Source: Branchiostoma floridae (Eukaryota; Chordata; Leptocardii; Amphioxiformes; Branchiostomatidae). From it: DNA of 64,000 bases. This document shows positions 27,101 through 42,100 of this stretch, piece after piece. Position numbers and translations under genes: made by a program. Numbering within the stretch: the stretch's first letter is position 1; every line of letters starts with the position of its first letter. The notes beneath the pieces are model-generated. The model did no database searches and was not told the origin of the DNA. It saw only the letters and a program-made list of their open reading frames with translations. The stretch lies in contig NC_049989.1 of assembly GCF_000003815.2 (NCBI RefSeq), positions 8,114,169 through 8,178,168 on the forward strand. The letters are read 5' to 3'.

Positions 27101-30100
27101 AACTATGTATAGCATATCAATTATCCATGCACTGCATGCATGGGGCCAAACATGTCTCCCTGCGACTTCAATAGAAGAATACACCCACACAGCTCTGATT
27201 TTCCTCTTTTTTACATTTTCTGTTGTAAGTCTTAATTCTTCAGTACTGTTGAAGACGTAGTACCTCGTCATACCACACAAATCCATATGAAAGAGACCAC
27301 AAAACATCACCAAGCCCCCCCCTTGGTGGAGCTATATAAGAAGTACAGTACCATGATAGACCACATGACATGGTCTAACAGGTCACCTGATATATACAGG
27401 CGGTCCTTGTTGGCCCCTAATAGGGTGTTCTTAGAAGGGATGGCTGCTGATCAAGAATTTCCAGCCTTCTTTCCCAAATGACTTTCCACTGTTGGCTTTC
27501 ATAATATAATATATTTCATGAATGCTATCTATTAGGCAAAATAGTACAAGTGGGTACATTGTAGGTCCTTGTAATCTAGGAAGCCTGAAACCAGCTAGAT
27601 TTGTCATCAATTACAAATTAAAAGATTTACAAAATACAAAGTAACCCTGGTCCAGTTTCCATTACAAATTCTTGCCGAACTTTTCTACTCCACTCCACTC
27701 TGAGCCAAAAAAGGTACACAACTGTATGATTGTATAGAACTACACACATGCATCCCAGGTGATGCTGACTGTTTTAAAATAATAATTTCCCAATTGCATG
27801 TTAGAGCTGTCAGGACCTACTTAGGCACAGATGTCAAACAGACACTAGAGACAAACAGAAACAGACACAGGTATAACTGGTCACAGAAAATCAGCTATAG
27901 TTCGAAGATAGTTTCTGTTAGCTTGCCCTAGAATCATGTGCCCATGTATTTCCATGAAACAGTCATGCAGATGACAGTTTAAAAGTTCATAAGGAGAGTT
28001 TTAGATAGTAGTAGCATATAGTAGATACTTTCGGTCACGTAGGAAGTATTCCAGTTTAGGCCGCTCTTCAGATTAATGAACAGATGTTCCTGGCTTGAGC
28101 GGACATTCCATGCACTCTGTAGTTATATATCCAGATGTCTAACTGAGAGATCATCGCAGCGTAAAAGATGTCCGACTTGCTCACTGAGACAAAGAACGAA
28201 TTCACTTTCTATATAAAGAGTTGATTAGGTGTTCAGAAAAGGTGTGTGAATGTGATAGAGATGGATTTATGTACACCAATTTAACTGCTGCTGCTGGCTT
28301 TCTTGACTAATGCATCTATGCCCCAAGGATCCTGCAACAAATGCTACCATACATTCCTATTAAGCTGATATCTGAACAAGTCAGCCCTAAATCTAAGCTT
28401 CAGAGTACCATACTGTGAACTAATGCTGGGTTGAAAGAACAAATAAAAGGAAGAAGAGCTGAATCATGATAGGGGCTTTCAAGAGCTACAGTATATTAAT
28501 TGAAACATGTAACATTACACAGATAAATTTGTACTTAAGACCTGCCTTTAAGTTAGAGATATGTTCTAGATATGGTCCCCATAACTTGCAGACAGCAATA
28601 ACCATTGATGCCCAGTTACAAAGTTTGACTTTAACTCTGTGTTTGATGATGATGCAGTTTTCACAAATTGACCACTACAATACTAAGTGAAAATTCAGCA
28701 TAGGGATCCTCTGTCTAATAACATTTCAATTCACTCGACAAAACAGTCACACACATGCATTCTTTATTTTGCAGTTACATTTGGGACCCCATTGTTAGCA
28801 TTGACACCATGCAATGCAGATAGAACCATTAAGTATTGACCTGAGGATGGGGACAGTCATCACTAACACATTTGCTACATGACTGTATTGTTGTGAATAT
28901 CTTGGTTGTAAACAAAGAACCTTGTTGTCCAGAAATTTGATGATACTATTCACAAATGTATTGATCATAATATAGACATCATACCAGATCATCATACCAG
29001 ACAATGCACAAAAAAAGAGTTAAGAGTTTTAAAATGTCTCATAAGAGCCTAATCTGAGATACCTAGTATCATAACTAGCCTCCATAGCAGGCTTTCTGGG
29101 GCCTCAGAAAACGCCAGCAATCAGCGACCGAGTACAAATAGAAATGGCCAGCAAAAGTGTATTATGAGCCAAAAAAAGGCCCCAGAAGGCCTGCTATGGA
29201 GGCTAGTATCATAACTATCTACATTGTGGGTCTAGTAGTGTCAAGGCAATGACCTTTAAGGACATTTAAGGAAAGCTCTCCTCTGCAGAAAGTACATGTA
29301 CTTAATCACCAACTACTATAGAGGCTCAATCAACCACTGGCAACGCTGAAATAAATAGCTCAGCTAGTTGAGGAATCAATTATTTTAGCACTTGACACTA
29401 TTAGTTAAGGCGAGGATGTCTTAACCCTGTGGGAAATGCTATCCAGGAACTGTAATTTGTAACTTGGCAACTTCCATTAGGAAAATCGACAAGCATGTCA
29501 ACATACATGTACTACAAATCTCATTACTGCAGAGCTTAATAGGGCATATTCCATTCACGGTTTTATTTTGAATTCACATCTGCTGCCTGCTGTGATTTCA
29601 GGACCTGCAACTTTAGCAAAGGCATTGTCAGCTTATGTATGTTTGCGCATGTGAACAAGGGCTTGCTAAAAAATTACATGATTGGTTTAAAACAGCATTA
29701 AGCTTATTTTAATCTTATTAATGTCACGAATGTGCAGTGCAAAATTCACACAAAATGTTTGTCATAGTTCCTTGTTGATGCTTCCTTCTGTCTTGCAGAC
29801 AAAAAATTGTTGATCACAGTTGCCAATGGTTTAAACCAAAAAATAAAATATGCAAATAAATAGTTTAAATCATGGCCATGGGATAATAACAAATGCTTTT
29901 TATTGACGTCATAATAAATATATTGAAGATGATTCAGTCTATACTTCTGGATAATTATCAAATTTTAATTAGACCTTTCCAACAGTGTCCACCGTCCTAC
30001 ATCAGTGAATTAAATGAGATTATCATTTATCACATGATTTTTAATTGGTAACTTGGCAACTTCATTGAAAATTTCAATAAGACATTTAATTTGATTTTCC

Positions 30101-33100
30101 TAATGGAAGTTGCCAAGTTACCAATGATAAACGTCTAATTAAAATTTGATAATTATCATGTATCCTGGCTGACTAATCTTCACAAACATAAGAAATATAA
30201 TTTGAATCTCCCAGCAACCATGGCAGCATGTTGGCATATTTTAAGAGAAGCCGACTGTAATCTAACATGGTGCGAAATTTTTTTAATGATGTCAAATGAA
30301 AAGCCTGTGTCGGAAAATTGCATCCGTCAGAAAAAATCAAATGAGCAGCCGCAACTTTGCCTTTGGATTACATTCTAAAAATAGAAAAATCTGAAATTTG
30401 CTCCACAGTCCCCTTGTCAGAACAAGTGACAACATCCTCATGGAAAGAACATACTGGTACCACCACAGGCCACAAATGAAACGGAAATTCAGTACAGTCA
30501 GTACGTTTATTTTCCATGATTTTTTTGTATGCTCAGAAATCTCATATTATAGGCTCAAGCAAGTTCCTAAAACTTATTTTGACTACAAATTTATCTTAAT
30601 CTAACGTTATCCACCTGTAGTTGGGACTAAGCTAGCATTCTTGTTTTGTCAAGCATTACTTTTGCCAAATTTCCACATTCAAGTCCAAGTCTCTGCAATG
30701 TACTTGGCCTATCACTTTCCACGAGACAATGGACGAAAATATTTCCAGCTTGGCTTGACAGAAATGCAAGCAAACTTCATTTGATGGCAGGTAATAAATC
30801 CATAGTTCTACAGCTCTGAAGATTCAAGCCGGAGACTTCGCATGCGCAGCTTGTACTCATAAAACACGTGCACCCTGCCTCTGCCTGCTCAACATATTAT
30901 GGCCCATTAAATTTGGTCTTCACCTCTACCACATTCACCTGTGTGCTGCCATCACTGTCTAATCATCCCTGTGTTGTCACACTCATCCCACAAAGCAATA
31001 GATCACTTATCCGACTAGTTACCGCCTCCCTAACACCCATCAATACACAGGGAAGGCTCTCTTGACCTTCACCAGACTCCTTGGTGCCAGTTGGAAAAGA
31101 GTGAAAATGATCTTGAACCAGTTTAGCTCACTGAAGAGCTATTCTTCCAATTGTTGTGACAGAGAAGGCATATACCATACTACAGTATTTACCGGTTAAT
31201 TTACAGGAGAAATTCCCATAGCTCCTTTCACCAAGCACAATGAACAGTGAACCATGGCTTAACATCTCGTCAAAAAGAATGCATCCCTATCCGGTATACT
31301 CACGGCTCCTAGATCCTGAACAACTAATTACAATAAATCCTTTGGTCAATCATTCATCCAATTTGGGGTTGTTTTTGCAATTCATTCCACTCCAAGAGAA
31401 GAATGGTGGAGCGAACATTCCAAGGCTTTGTGTCCCTAACACCAAAACTGGATAACTAGAACAATGGAGGTTTTGGAAAATTAAAGTTAAAGCCATTCCT
31501 TTCAGTTTGTAGAAGCGGACTAGTCCACTGGAAGTGTTGGACTACCATACTCTTTTTCATACATACTGAGTCACAAACATTGGTTGATATCAAGTCTTGC
31601 AGAAATTTTACTCTGACAAGGTAGCACATACTTCAAACATGAATTGCAGGTGCTAGCCAAATGTCACCACGATAGTAAAACTTTGTCGGCTGATTCTCAC
31701 GGGTCACGCAGCAGAGAACCAGCCATGCAGAAATCTCCTGTTTTGGACCCCAGACACAAAGAGAGGGATTGGTCATCCAATCACAACACTTAAGAAATTA
31801 ATAGAAACAGACACTGACTAAGGGGAACAAGTGCTTTGCTCAGCAATGAACAACAAGCAGTTCTGGAGAAGAAAATTTTATTGCTGCACTTTGTAAGGAG
31901 GAGAACAGATGATAATCATGATGATAAAGTGTGATTACTTAAAATTCCTTTGTCACCTATATTTCAAAGTACAAAAAATGTGCTCTGCATATGATCAGCA
32001 CATGGCATGGCATCACTGCATATGATCAGCACATGGCATGGCATCACTGCATATGATCAGCACATGGTAAGGCATCACTGCATATGATCAGCACTTGGCA
32101 TGGCATTTGACAGTGGCCCTAGCACTAGTACCGTACAACTTAAACCCACGAAAGGCATCAAGCATATGGCCTTAACATGATGTGCTCTGCTTGTATGAAG
32201 CACAAAGTCATCAGGAAACAATGCTACATTTGACAGTTGTCCTTGGGGAATATACCTTTGGTCTGTTGAAAATTTATCAAGCCATCTTGATTGATACCTC
32301 AAGTATGCTGAGGATAGCTGGAACTGGGCTGAAACTGCAGGATCAGCTGTCTAGAAAAAGCAATTACATTAGGTGTGGTTTGATCTGCCGTTTCACATCT
32401 AATCTCAGCCTCACATCATGAAACAAAACTAAGCACAATCTGAGCAATTCTGATCAATTTGTGGGCAACCTATTTTGCTCGGCGTGTTTATATGGCTTGA
32501 CAAATGCCCGTTGACAGAATTATAGTCACATTTAAGATTTAAAGTGTTGCAATTTAACATCACACACAGCAGGCCATCCCTACTCAATTTTTGCATGTGC
32601 AGAGTTGCAGGAGGCGGTGAGGTGAGGTGAGGTGAGAGTTGTTACAAGGAGTAAGAGGGCCCTGCTGTAATTATGCTGAATTTCCATTGCTGTCAATTCA
32701 CATAACAACAGTCAGAATTTCAGCACTAAGGACATCAACATGGTTTCAGACATTTTCAGATGTAATGTGCTGTCGCACTTGTATATTTGATGACTTCCAT
32801 GTGTCTAGTTCCACTAAATGCATCCTGTTTGTTGATAGGCAATTGAAAATGTAAAAAAGGCTACGTTTCCATTTCTGTAGCCCTTGGGGGGACACAGTTG
32901 TGTAAGTGCTTGTGCAGGAGTGTCTTTTTAAGTGCCATACTATCTTGTTATGGACTCTTAATCATACGTGACTTCAGGAAGTGTAGTTTGGAAAAATTAG
33001 TGTATTTAATGACGTGTACAATCACTAATGGAGATCCAGCAAAATGAGGCATTCGTTTTTGCTAATTAGAAGGTAAGTGGCGAGAAAATGAATTGTAATC

Positions 33101-36100
33101 AGACATGTGTGGGTGGAGTTCCCCATGCATAATTTCTTTAACAAAAAACATTGTCGAAATGTTTGCTGATGATTCTATTCCTATTTCAAGCAGTAAGAAG
33201 TGAGTGCCTGACTTCCAGCAGCGCAAGTTGACTCCCACACTGCAGGTTGCAGCTCAATTGTCCACGTTTCTTGTCCTTCTCCCTTACCTAATGTTACTGG
33301 GTGTCGCTTGCAAAGTTATTATGATCACACTGATTTGAATTTTGGTGCACATTCATGTAAGACTTTATAATTGACATCTATGCTTCAAAATCTGAGTTGT
33401 GCTTATCATTTCTGGGTGAGGCCGAGGACTTATTGATCACCCCTCTTATAACATCACATGTTTGCATTCTAAAAGGCCAGTAATCTTCACAAGGCGACAA
33501 CAGCTGTGTGAAATGGAGGGCCAAATCTCCTCTTACATTTCCATAAGAGGTCTACGGCTGACATGGCTGCTTTTTGACACCTGGAATTGCAGTCAGAAAG
33601 GTCATGGCTAAAGGTCTCTGAATGCATTTTTCAAGCACACAAACTAAAGGCAAGTACACAAACTAAAAGAAGCTTTCAAAAAGTGTTTACTTGAAGAAAG
33701 CACAGACATCAATATTAAACCATATAAAACTGTATTTTCTATAAATGTTTCACCTTTTAAAAAATAACATGTGAAAAGAACATTCAATTATAATTGACAA
33801 TTTAAAACAACTTAAGACTACATGTGTTGCCATATAATTACCCATATTGCAATTAACATTGAGGGTAATGGTTTGAGAGCAAATTGTTTAGTACAAGCAT
33901 TGCCATATAATTACCCATATTGCAATTAACATTTAGGGTAATGGTTTGAAAGCAAACTGTTTAGTACAAGCAAAAATAAAAGTTGAGGATTTAAAAAATT
34001 GCAGTTACAGATCACTTCAGAAAAAAAACAGTAGTCAATAGACAGTCTGTCAGTCATCACTTCACATGCAAGCAGGTCTATCGGTAGGAAGGCAGCATCT
34101 AAGGTCAAAACAGCTGGCCACCAGTGAAAAAAACACTAGGAGATCTGCTTGGGGATTACCCATCACTCACCCAAAATAGACTCAATACATTGGGGATTTG
34201 TTAGGCAAGGAGAATCCTAAAACCCTGCTGAGAGTCGTCACACTCAGTCTTCTTAAGGCCACACCAAGGATGAATTTGAATCCTCAAATCATACATTAAG
34301 ATGCATGTAAAATCTCAAGAGAAATCACGGGTTGTAGTTTGCATTCTAATTCTGTCTTGGATCCAAAATTTCTTGGACATAACTCATATACATACATTGT
34401 ATAATATATATGTGTGTGTGTGTGTNNNNNNNNNNNNNNNNNNNNNNNNNNNNNNNNNNNNNNNNNNNNNNNNNNNNNNNNNNNNNNNNNNNNNNNNNNN
34501 NNNNNNNNNNNNNNNNNNNNNNNNNNNNNNNNNNNNNNNNNNNNNNNNNNNNNNNNNNNNNNNNNNNNNNNNNNNNNNNNNNNNNNNNNNNNNNNNNNNN
34601 NNNNNNNNNNNNNNNNNNNNNNNNNNNNNNNNNNNNNNNNNNNNNNNNNNNNNNNNNNNNNNNNNNNNNNNNTCCATGAAATAACTTGATTTATTTGCTC
34701 TTCCATTTCCTTCATTCTTTTATATGATGTGTTTAATATACATCTCATCTGTTGAAGAAAGTTAGACATCCAGGTAGTAAGACACACTTGAAAATGGTCA
34801 GATGCACCAGACAGCATCAAAATCTGTTATCTCTCGTCAAACCAGAACATGGAGTTCACCAGGTAATGATATGTAAATGAGGTCAAGATAATTCTAAGAT
34901 GGTTTAAAGATGGCATACTTCTCTAAATCATTCTTAGCTTGTTGAATCTACATTACAGTCAATGAGATTTTCTTGTACAGCATAATAACATGCACAAAGT
35001 CCCTGCAACAATGATGAGTGGCATCGCGCGGTGCAAAAGTGTTTGACCCAGACCCCCAGGTAACGGGTTTGAAACCGCTGATTTGCCCCAATGTTGTGCC
35101 CTTGGGAAAGGCACTTTTCATACAGACTTTCCTCACTTAACTCAGGTGAAAATGAGTACCTAGCTTCTGTTAGGACCATCACTCAGATATAGGAACTTAA
35201 ATGGAGGTCCCATGTCTAAGGAGAGCCACACCTCGAGTATGTTTAAGAAAAAAAAAGAAGGGGTCCTTCCCAGTGTGAGTGTTTCAAGACCTACAGTCCT
35301 ATGGCTGCACCCAGGGCAATAACTGTCGTATTGAGGTCACCTGAGCACAGCGCCGAATGGCAGCCGACCCAGACCCTTGCGATTTAGCTCCGCCAAGTGT
35401 AAGCTTGTCACAATTCAGCCCCTGGCTGTGAAGAGAGAGTAGTCGCCCAGCCAAGGTGTATTTTCTATGACTAGCTAAAGGGACAGGTGAGACCAGATGA
35501 GGTACATTACAGGTAAGGCATGCATGTATTCTGTGACTAGGGACCCAGAGGTACTTACTTGATACCATTGAAGTAGCACACTGCCCTCATGTCTTCTGGC
35601 AATTCTTCTGGTGTGGGCCATGAGAACGATGACATGACAGGAACAATATTGCAGCTGCTCTCAATGGCCGCAACAATCTCCTGTAAAATACATGGACGAA
35701 CATTCCAGTCTTATATACTACAATAATAGTACATGGTGTAGTTATGTTTTCCCCAGTATGGAAAAACATTGTTTTTGCTCAGATATGTTCTTTTATTTCT
35801 TCTTCTGTCAGGAACCAATCAGACCTTGAAACTGCAGGATATTAGCTATTTGTAAATATGGACAATTTTGTACTGGCACACAATATTATAGTTTGGGCCT
35901 AATGGTATACCCTGTAGTATTGTCTGCGAGTAAATTGTAGCTTGATAAATGTAAAAAAGTAAAACATTAATGTTGCCTTTCTAGTTTTCTCATTGTTCTG
36001 TAGGATGCAATTACTTAAATTGTATAACATCAACACCTTACTCTCATAATTCTGGCAGGTATCTGAAGTTAAATATATGAAAAAAAAACTATAACTCAAA

Positions 36101-39100
36101 GATATCAGTTATAAAGCATAATTATAAGCAATTTTCACAAAGAACACATATGCACACTTCAGATATCTACTAACGGGGGCCGCCCTAAGACGGTCCCCGT
36201 CGTAAGACGGTACGGATTTTTTGCTGATCTTATTATCCATAAGTACACCGTGTTTGTTGCCACTGACTATGCTGATTACAAACTTTAAGGTAAATAAACC
36301 ATGCACACAGCTTTAATTTGCATTCCAAGTATACTTTAACATATTTACTTCATGTTTTTTTAAGAGCAGAATTCTAACAGTAATGTTGACAGTGCTGAAT
36401 CACTGCGGTCACCGGCCTCTGCGTATTGGCGGCTCGTGTCGCTAACTATACGAACTCATCCAAGCAGTCACACAACTGCCATGATACACATAGATAAATC
36501 TCCATAAAACACTATGAATATGGGTCTTCAAATGTTTGTTGAGTAGAAAAGCAACCAAAAGGAAGCGACATAAACATTGCCACCATTGTACTCCCAAGGG
36601 AGTGTGGCCGTGAAGGTGGCAGACTAGAGAACGCTCCAAAGATTTATTTGACTGTAACAAATGATTCGTGCTGTCTATGAAAATAAGACTTGACAGAGAG
36701 ATGTAGATGATATTTTCATATAATCAGACAGAGTTTTGTTGATGTTGGCGATGTCGTTTTTTCGTAATGGGTTTTTTAGTCGGGCATTCACAATCAGTGC
36801 ATTCAGCCCATTGCCCGTAAAACATCAGCTGGATTGTTCTAGGTACAGCCTTCCTCATGTGAGACAAGAAGCACATACAGTCACGATTTTACTGTCAAAA
36901 GAAAGCTAAAATATCATACTATTAATTTTTTTCTGTGTACTTAGATTTACCACTTACTTCTGAAGAGAGCAAAATATTAAAAAAAGCGTACCGAGTTAGG
37001 CACACTGTCCAGCGTAGCACAAAATTGGAAGGTTACATACACGAAATTGTCTCTCAGTGTTTGCCGCTTGTAACACGCAGCGCGAAAGGTTCATGAACCA
37101 CACGAATGCATTTCTTATTCAAGTATGTTGTTCAAATCTATGAGTAAAAAATTCAGTCATCAAAATTTGACCACTCTCAGGCAACTAGCGATGGAGCGCC
37201 ATGAGTTTGAGCGCAAGAAAAAGCGTACCGTGTTGGGGCACCTCCCGTTAGGTGTTTGAGAAGGCCTCAATAACACAATTTTTTTCAATGCAGCTGTCCT
37301 GTGTCACCAAACTTGTCTACAGTAAGAAACTTTTAGTTGGTATGCAATGATATTACTGTCTGGGAAGCTAAAATCTGAAAAGAAAAACAACACTGTCATT
37401 TAGTTACTATCAATTTATGCTGTCGTCATTCTGCCTGTATGACGACAATTGATTAGCTATAGCCACAAGCATACCTTGATGCAAGACTTTTTATAAATTG
37501 TTAACAGTCGACTTGCAGATAAAGGTAATTTTCCACATGAAGAGCAGGTAAGTTGGAGATTAATCAGAATGACGTCACAAACATCTGTATCAATCAACCA
37601 ATGTATCTCCTGGACACTTTGTGGTAAATTTTAGACAGTTGTTAATGTTTTTATAAATTTGTATATCATTCTAGAGCTGATTTAGAAGTAAACCCAAATT
37701 TCGCTAAAATTTGTTTGATAAACTCACAATTAGTTTTCTGCAATTATTCTTTGTTTCCAATTCTTTTTAATCTTGCTCAAGTGCATCAATGTACATGAAG
37801 TAATTGACTAAACTTTTCATGCACAGCTCCTTTATCACTGGAAAGAAAACTTCTCAATTTACATCTAAACTTTCAAATTGGCAGCTGCAGGTGATTATTT
37901 TATTGCACAGCGCACTAGACTGGTAGCGTGGGTACCATCCGGAATCAAAGTAATTCACTCCGGTGTTCATTATATACTATATACAGTCGCTTCTAGCTCT
38001 GACATTCATTATACACTACATTTTGTATATAATGTCGCTTTTCTGTGTTTCCGTCTAGGAACGCGGACCATCTTAACGACTGGAATCGTCCAAATTTTGG
38101 ACACAGGCACTGATTGGGCCCCACATATGAGCGAATTATGGAATGGGTTCAAGAAATCATTCGAACAGGTGTTCCAACACCGGCCAAGCCCTCCATCTGC
38201 TTGTGGGAGGGCCTGTTGTCATCGAACGAATGCTCTAGAACCTATTCCTTGATTCGCTCATTAACTGATATTAGCACCAAACCGTTTGAATGTGCAGTCT
38301 CCAGACGGATAGCAGAAGCGAACATAAGAGTGAACTACTATCCAGATGGTACCCACTGGCTACTAGACTGGCGCTGCTACAGTAATTGAACCACTGCACG
38401 TACAACCATGTGGGGCTCTGTCAAAAGCAGCTGGCTTTAATCAAATTCTAAATGCCAAATGATTCAGGGTAAAAGTTTTAGGCTTGTTAGCTCCCCAACA
38501 AAAGGTTGCATGTCACAGTTAATAGGTTTTTGTCTATGAGTTGTCAAAATCTATTGTTGCAGGTAATCTTCAAGTTATGTTCAAAGTAACATTCTGAGTG
38601 CAAACAACAGTGAAGCAAAATAATGAAGATACCGGTATATGCATTCAAACACCATTGGTATCCAGCAACAAGGATCCGCCTTGCTGGCACATTGTAGAAT
38701 TAACATTGAACTTTGGTACCCACCCAAAGCCCTGGGACCAATAGCCAGTGTGTTAAAAATTTGTAATGAAATTTATGATCATAGCAAAAATTTCAGCTTA
38801 ACAAAAAAGTTCATTCTGTCAGTTTGCATATATGACTTATGAGGGAGAATGTGAGGTGAGTCACCAAAAATCTTATTAGTATAGTAATCAAACAAATTTC
38901 ATAAAAAGTGAATTTTGCATGATGCTTTTAGATTGATCATCAAAGGTTGTATGGATCATAGAATAGATCATATACAATTTTGGTCCCTACACTCAATGGA
39001 CTCCATAGCAAGCTGGGGCCTACATGATTCAGTTAAGTATTCAAAGCTCAAGCTATATCCTTATAAAGTTAATTTGTGCTGCATGTATTAAGAGAGGACT

Positions 39101-42100
39101 CAATACTGCTGCAATAGTTGACACAATTACAACAAGTGACCTTCGGTAACATATACAGTGTGATGTAATTATGGTTTCTAGGTTGGTTTTCTGTGGTGTG
39201 TGACAATATGTTTAAATCGCATACAGAACACATCACATCGACTTATACCAAAAACTTACTTAAAAGCTAATGTACCTATTACTGTCAAATGTAAAACACA
39301 ATCCTGTACGCATCAACAGCAAAATCAGTGTCTCAAAAAAACAACACCAAATGAAAAATATTAAAAATTGTCAGGGATACCCCAAACAGTTGATCCACAA
39401 CGCCAGCTGTTGTCCTTACATCACACAATACTACGACCAACATCTGTTCAATTACATCTGTAACTTTGCCGCATCAATTACAACTACACTATGCCAACAA
39501 AATACTGATAGAACAGCTGACAACATGCATGCTAAAAGCAGCAGAAGAATCACACAGCATGTTTGGCAATATCCAATCATCGCAATGCAACGACAGAGTA
39601 TGTACTTAATATTTATCGTAACACTGGCGCTGGCCAATGCAAAGCGCTATTAAGCCAGAGACAAACATCTGTTTAGGGGTTCCTCTACTGCGACAGCTGT
39701 TCTTGCATTAGACAACACAACGTCATACATTTGTGTAACCCTATCTGCTTGGAGGTACGTTGATTTACCAAATGCCAAAACCACATATTCTGTTCCACAA
39801 TACCGAACAAATAAGGGTGATTTCTGAAATTATTACCGATTATCATTATCGATTATAACAACAGCTCCCATTAAAAAAGAAGAATGTGCATTATCGTACA
39901 GACGACATGCCAAACCACATACATTGTATGAATGCAGCAAACGGAACATAGAGATACAAGTGAGAACACTCAAGACATAGACAAATTATAATACTCTGTC
40001 GACGGAGGTTACCCTCCAGTCACAGAGTAATCTTCTGTTTGTTTGTTTGTTTGTTCCTTTGTTTATTCATACAGTTGTGTGCCCGTCACAGCTTATCAAA
40101 TGGGCATTCTTCAATGTACTCCAGATAGGAGTGTTATTTTCCGGTTAATATTTATCAATCTTAGAAAGCAATAACGAAATGCATACTATTTCACATTACA
40201 CGATTAAGTACGAGACTAAAGTTAGGTGCGCTACGAAAAACAGTAAATATCTTAACTTGAAGTTCATACATGCAACATTTGATATCTTTGATGCTGCGTT
40301 CACCCTGTGGCATTTTGTTTAGAAGCCCATTGTACAAAATAAAGATACTTTCAAGTGCTGTGAAACAAATTGTCTGAAAAGGTCTTTGAAAACTCTTCAA
40401 AAAGCAACAGGCTTCTTCAATCAAAGTCTGGAAGATAAAAGGAAAATGTTTTGTCTCTTTGAAAGTTTTTATCAGTTTCAAACAAAATCTCATTTAAATT
40501 TCTCTTTGTCCCCAAACCCTATACTAAGTCATATAAACCATTGACTTTCTTTGATTTTCACCACTGAGGGCTACATAATAGTACAGTGCTTCTTAATGTC
40601 CCTTCTTACAATTCCACTGGGTATCAATAGACCACCTGTTGACAAAAACTGTGACTTTAAAGACATTCAGCATCATTCACAAATCTTGGAGGTACACTTC
40701 AGAAACCCAGATGTTCCAGACAGGGACTGCCTAAACACCTCAAAAGACCTTAAACGACCGCAAACAACCTCAAATAACTCTAATATGCAGTATGCATGGG
40801 GCAACAACCTTGTGTGGCACTCTGGATACATTGCTTATGCATTTATGAATTTAAAAAACACAGCAAGTCCAAAGTATTTACCTGTTAGTCATTTGAAGTT
40901 AAGATCAAAGCCATTTGAGGCTGAAAAATACAAGTTGACAATGATAAACTTGTGCTATGCTATAATCTATGAACCACTTATAATTTATTATAACATTCAT
41001 AGTTTTAGCAAGTAATACTGTTGTCTGTGGAAATTTGGTTGAAATCAACTACAAACTCTAACTCACTTCTTTATGTTTTCGCTATTGTCATTTTATTAGA
41101 CCGATAACCCAAAACATGTGGATGCCTGCTAATAGAATTTGTTCTTTTTCTAATTTACCAGTCCAAAAGGAAAAATAGTAACGCTAGTTCACCTTTATCC
41201 GTGGGGTAACCTTATATCTGTTGGGTTGCTAAACGTGGTATCCAGGGATATCAAGTCGATGGACGGTAGTTTCAAATTGTCTTCAAAGTATTGCAGTTTA
41301 AAACCACCATCTGTCAACTTGATAACCATAAATTTGTTCTTAAAAAAGAATGGATAAAGGTTACCCTACAGATAAAGGTGAACTAGCGTTACCCATCCCT
41401 GGTCTGTGTTCCATACAATACAATGTACATGTTCAACACCTGTAGGTTCTAAGGGAAAGATTTTGCCCTTTGGAAAGCAACAATGTTGCAGTATGATTTC
41501 AGAAATGTAAAAGTATGTCACACTCATATTAGCTATTGATAATTACTAGTTTTTATATTATAACTCAAATAACACAGTGGCTTTCAAAGAACATTTCACC
41601 TGTATGTTCGTTTCAATTCCTGGTAATCAAATGAATTTGAAAGCAATCCTACCATTTGAGAAGGCTTATGAGAGTGGTCCTACTAGATTTGGCATTTGCA
41701 ATGGTCACAGATCCCTTGTAACATCCTTTTGTAGTTACAAAATCAAAGCCTGCTATAACCCTTTTTAAATTAAAAGGTATGGATGACTTGCAAAGCTTTT
41801 CAAAAGGATTTTAACTTCCTGTTATCAGTGATTGTTGAGCGGATGTAGAGTTTGTAATCATCTGGTAGAGCTTATTCATGTATGATGGCAAGCTAGAACA
41901 TTAGACATTAAAGCAACACACCAGTACAGCAATGCCGTGCTAGTCTACAAGGCCCTAAACAGCAAACTACCACCCTACATGCATCAGATGTTTGTGTACT
42001 GCAGGGACCAGAGTACACGGACAACCAGACAAAGCACAAGTAGTCAACTGGTTGTCCCAAAACCGAATCGAGAGACCTTCAGAAGATCAATAGCCTACCG

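Noticed and set aside
26948-27481. Overlapping frames of 121 (minus) and 64 (plus) codons as a nested gene
   Set aside because: Neither resembles a known protein and part of the region borders a SINE-like copy. No convincing splice sites with phase agreement.
31988-32106. Regular short repeats, CRISPR-like at first glance
   Set aside because: The units are head to tail without unique spacers, in an animal genome; it is a minisatellite.
34296-34820. Long frames spanning the N stretch
   Set aside because: They exist only because undetermined bases contain no stops.
40551-41015. Longest open frame of the window (154 codons, plus strand)
   Set aside because: Low-complexity, AT-driven composition, no recognisable domain, no splice or promoter context, and it lies in a SARM1 intron on the opposite strand.
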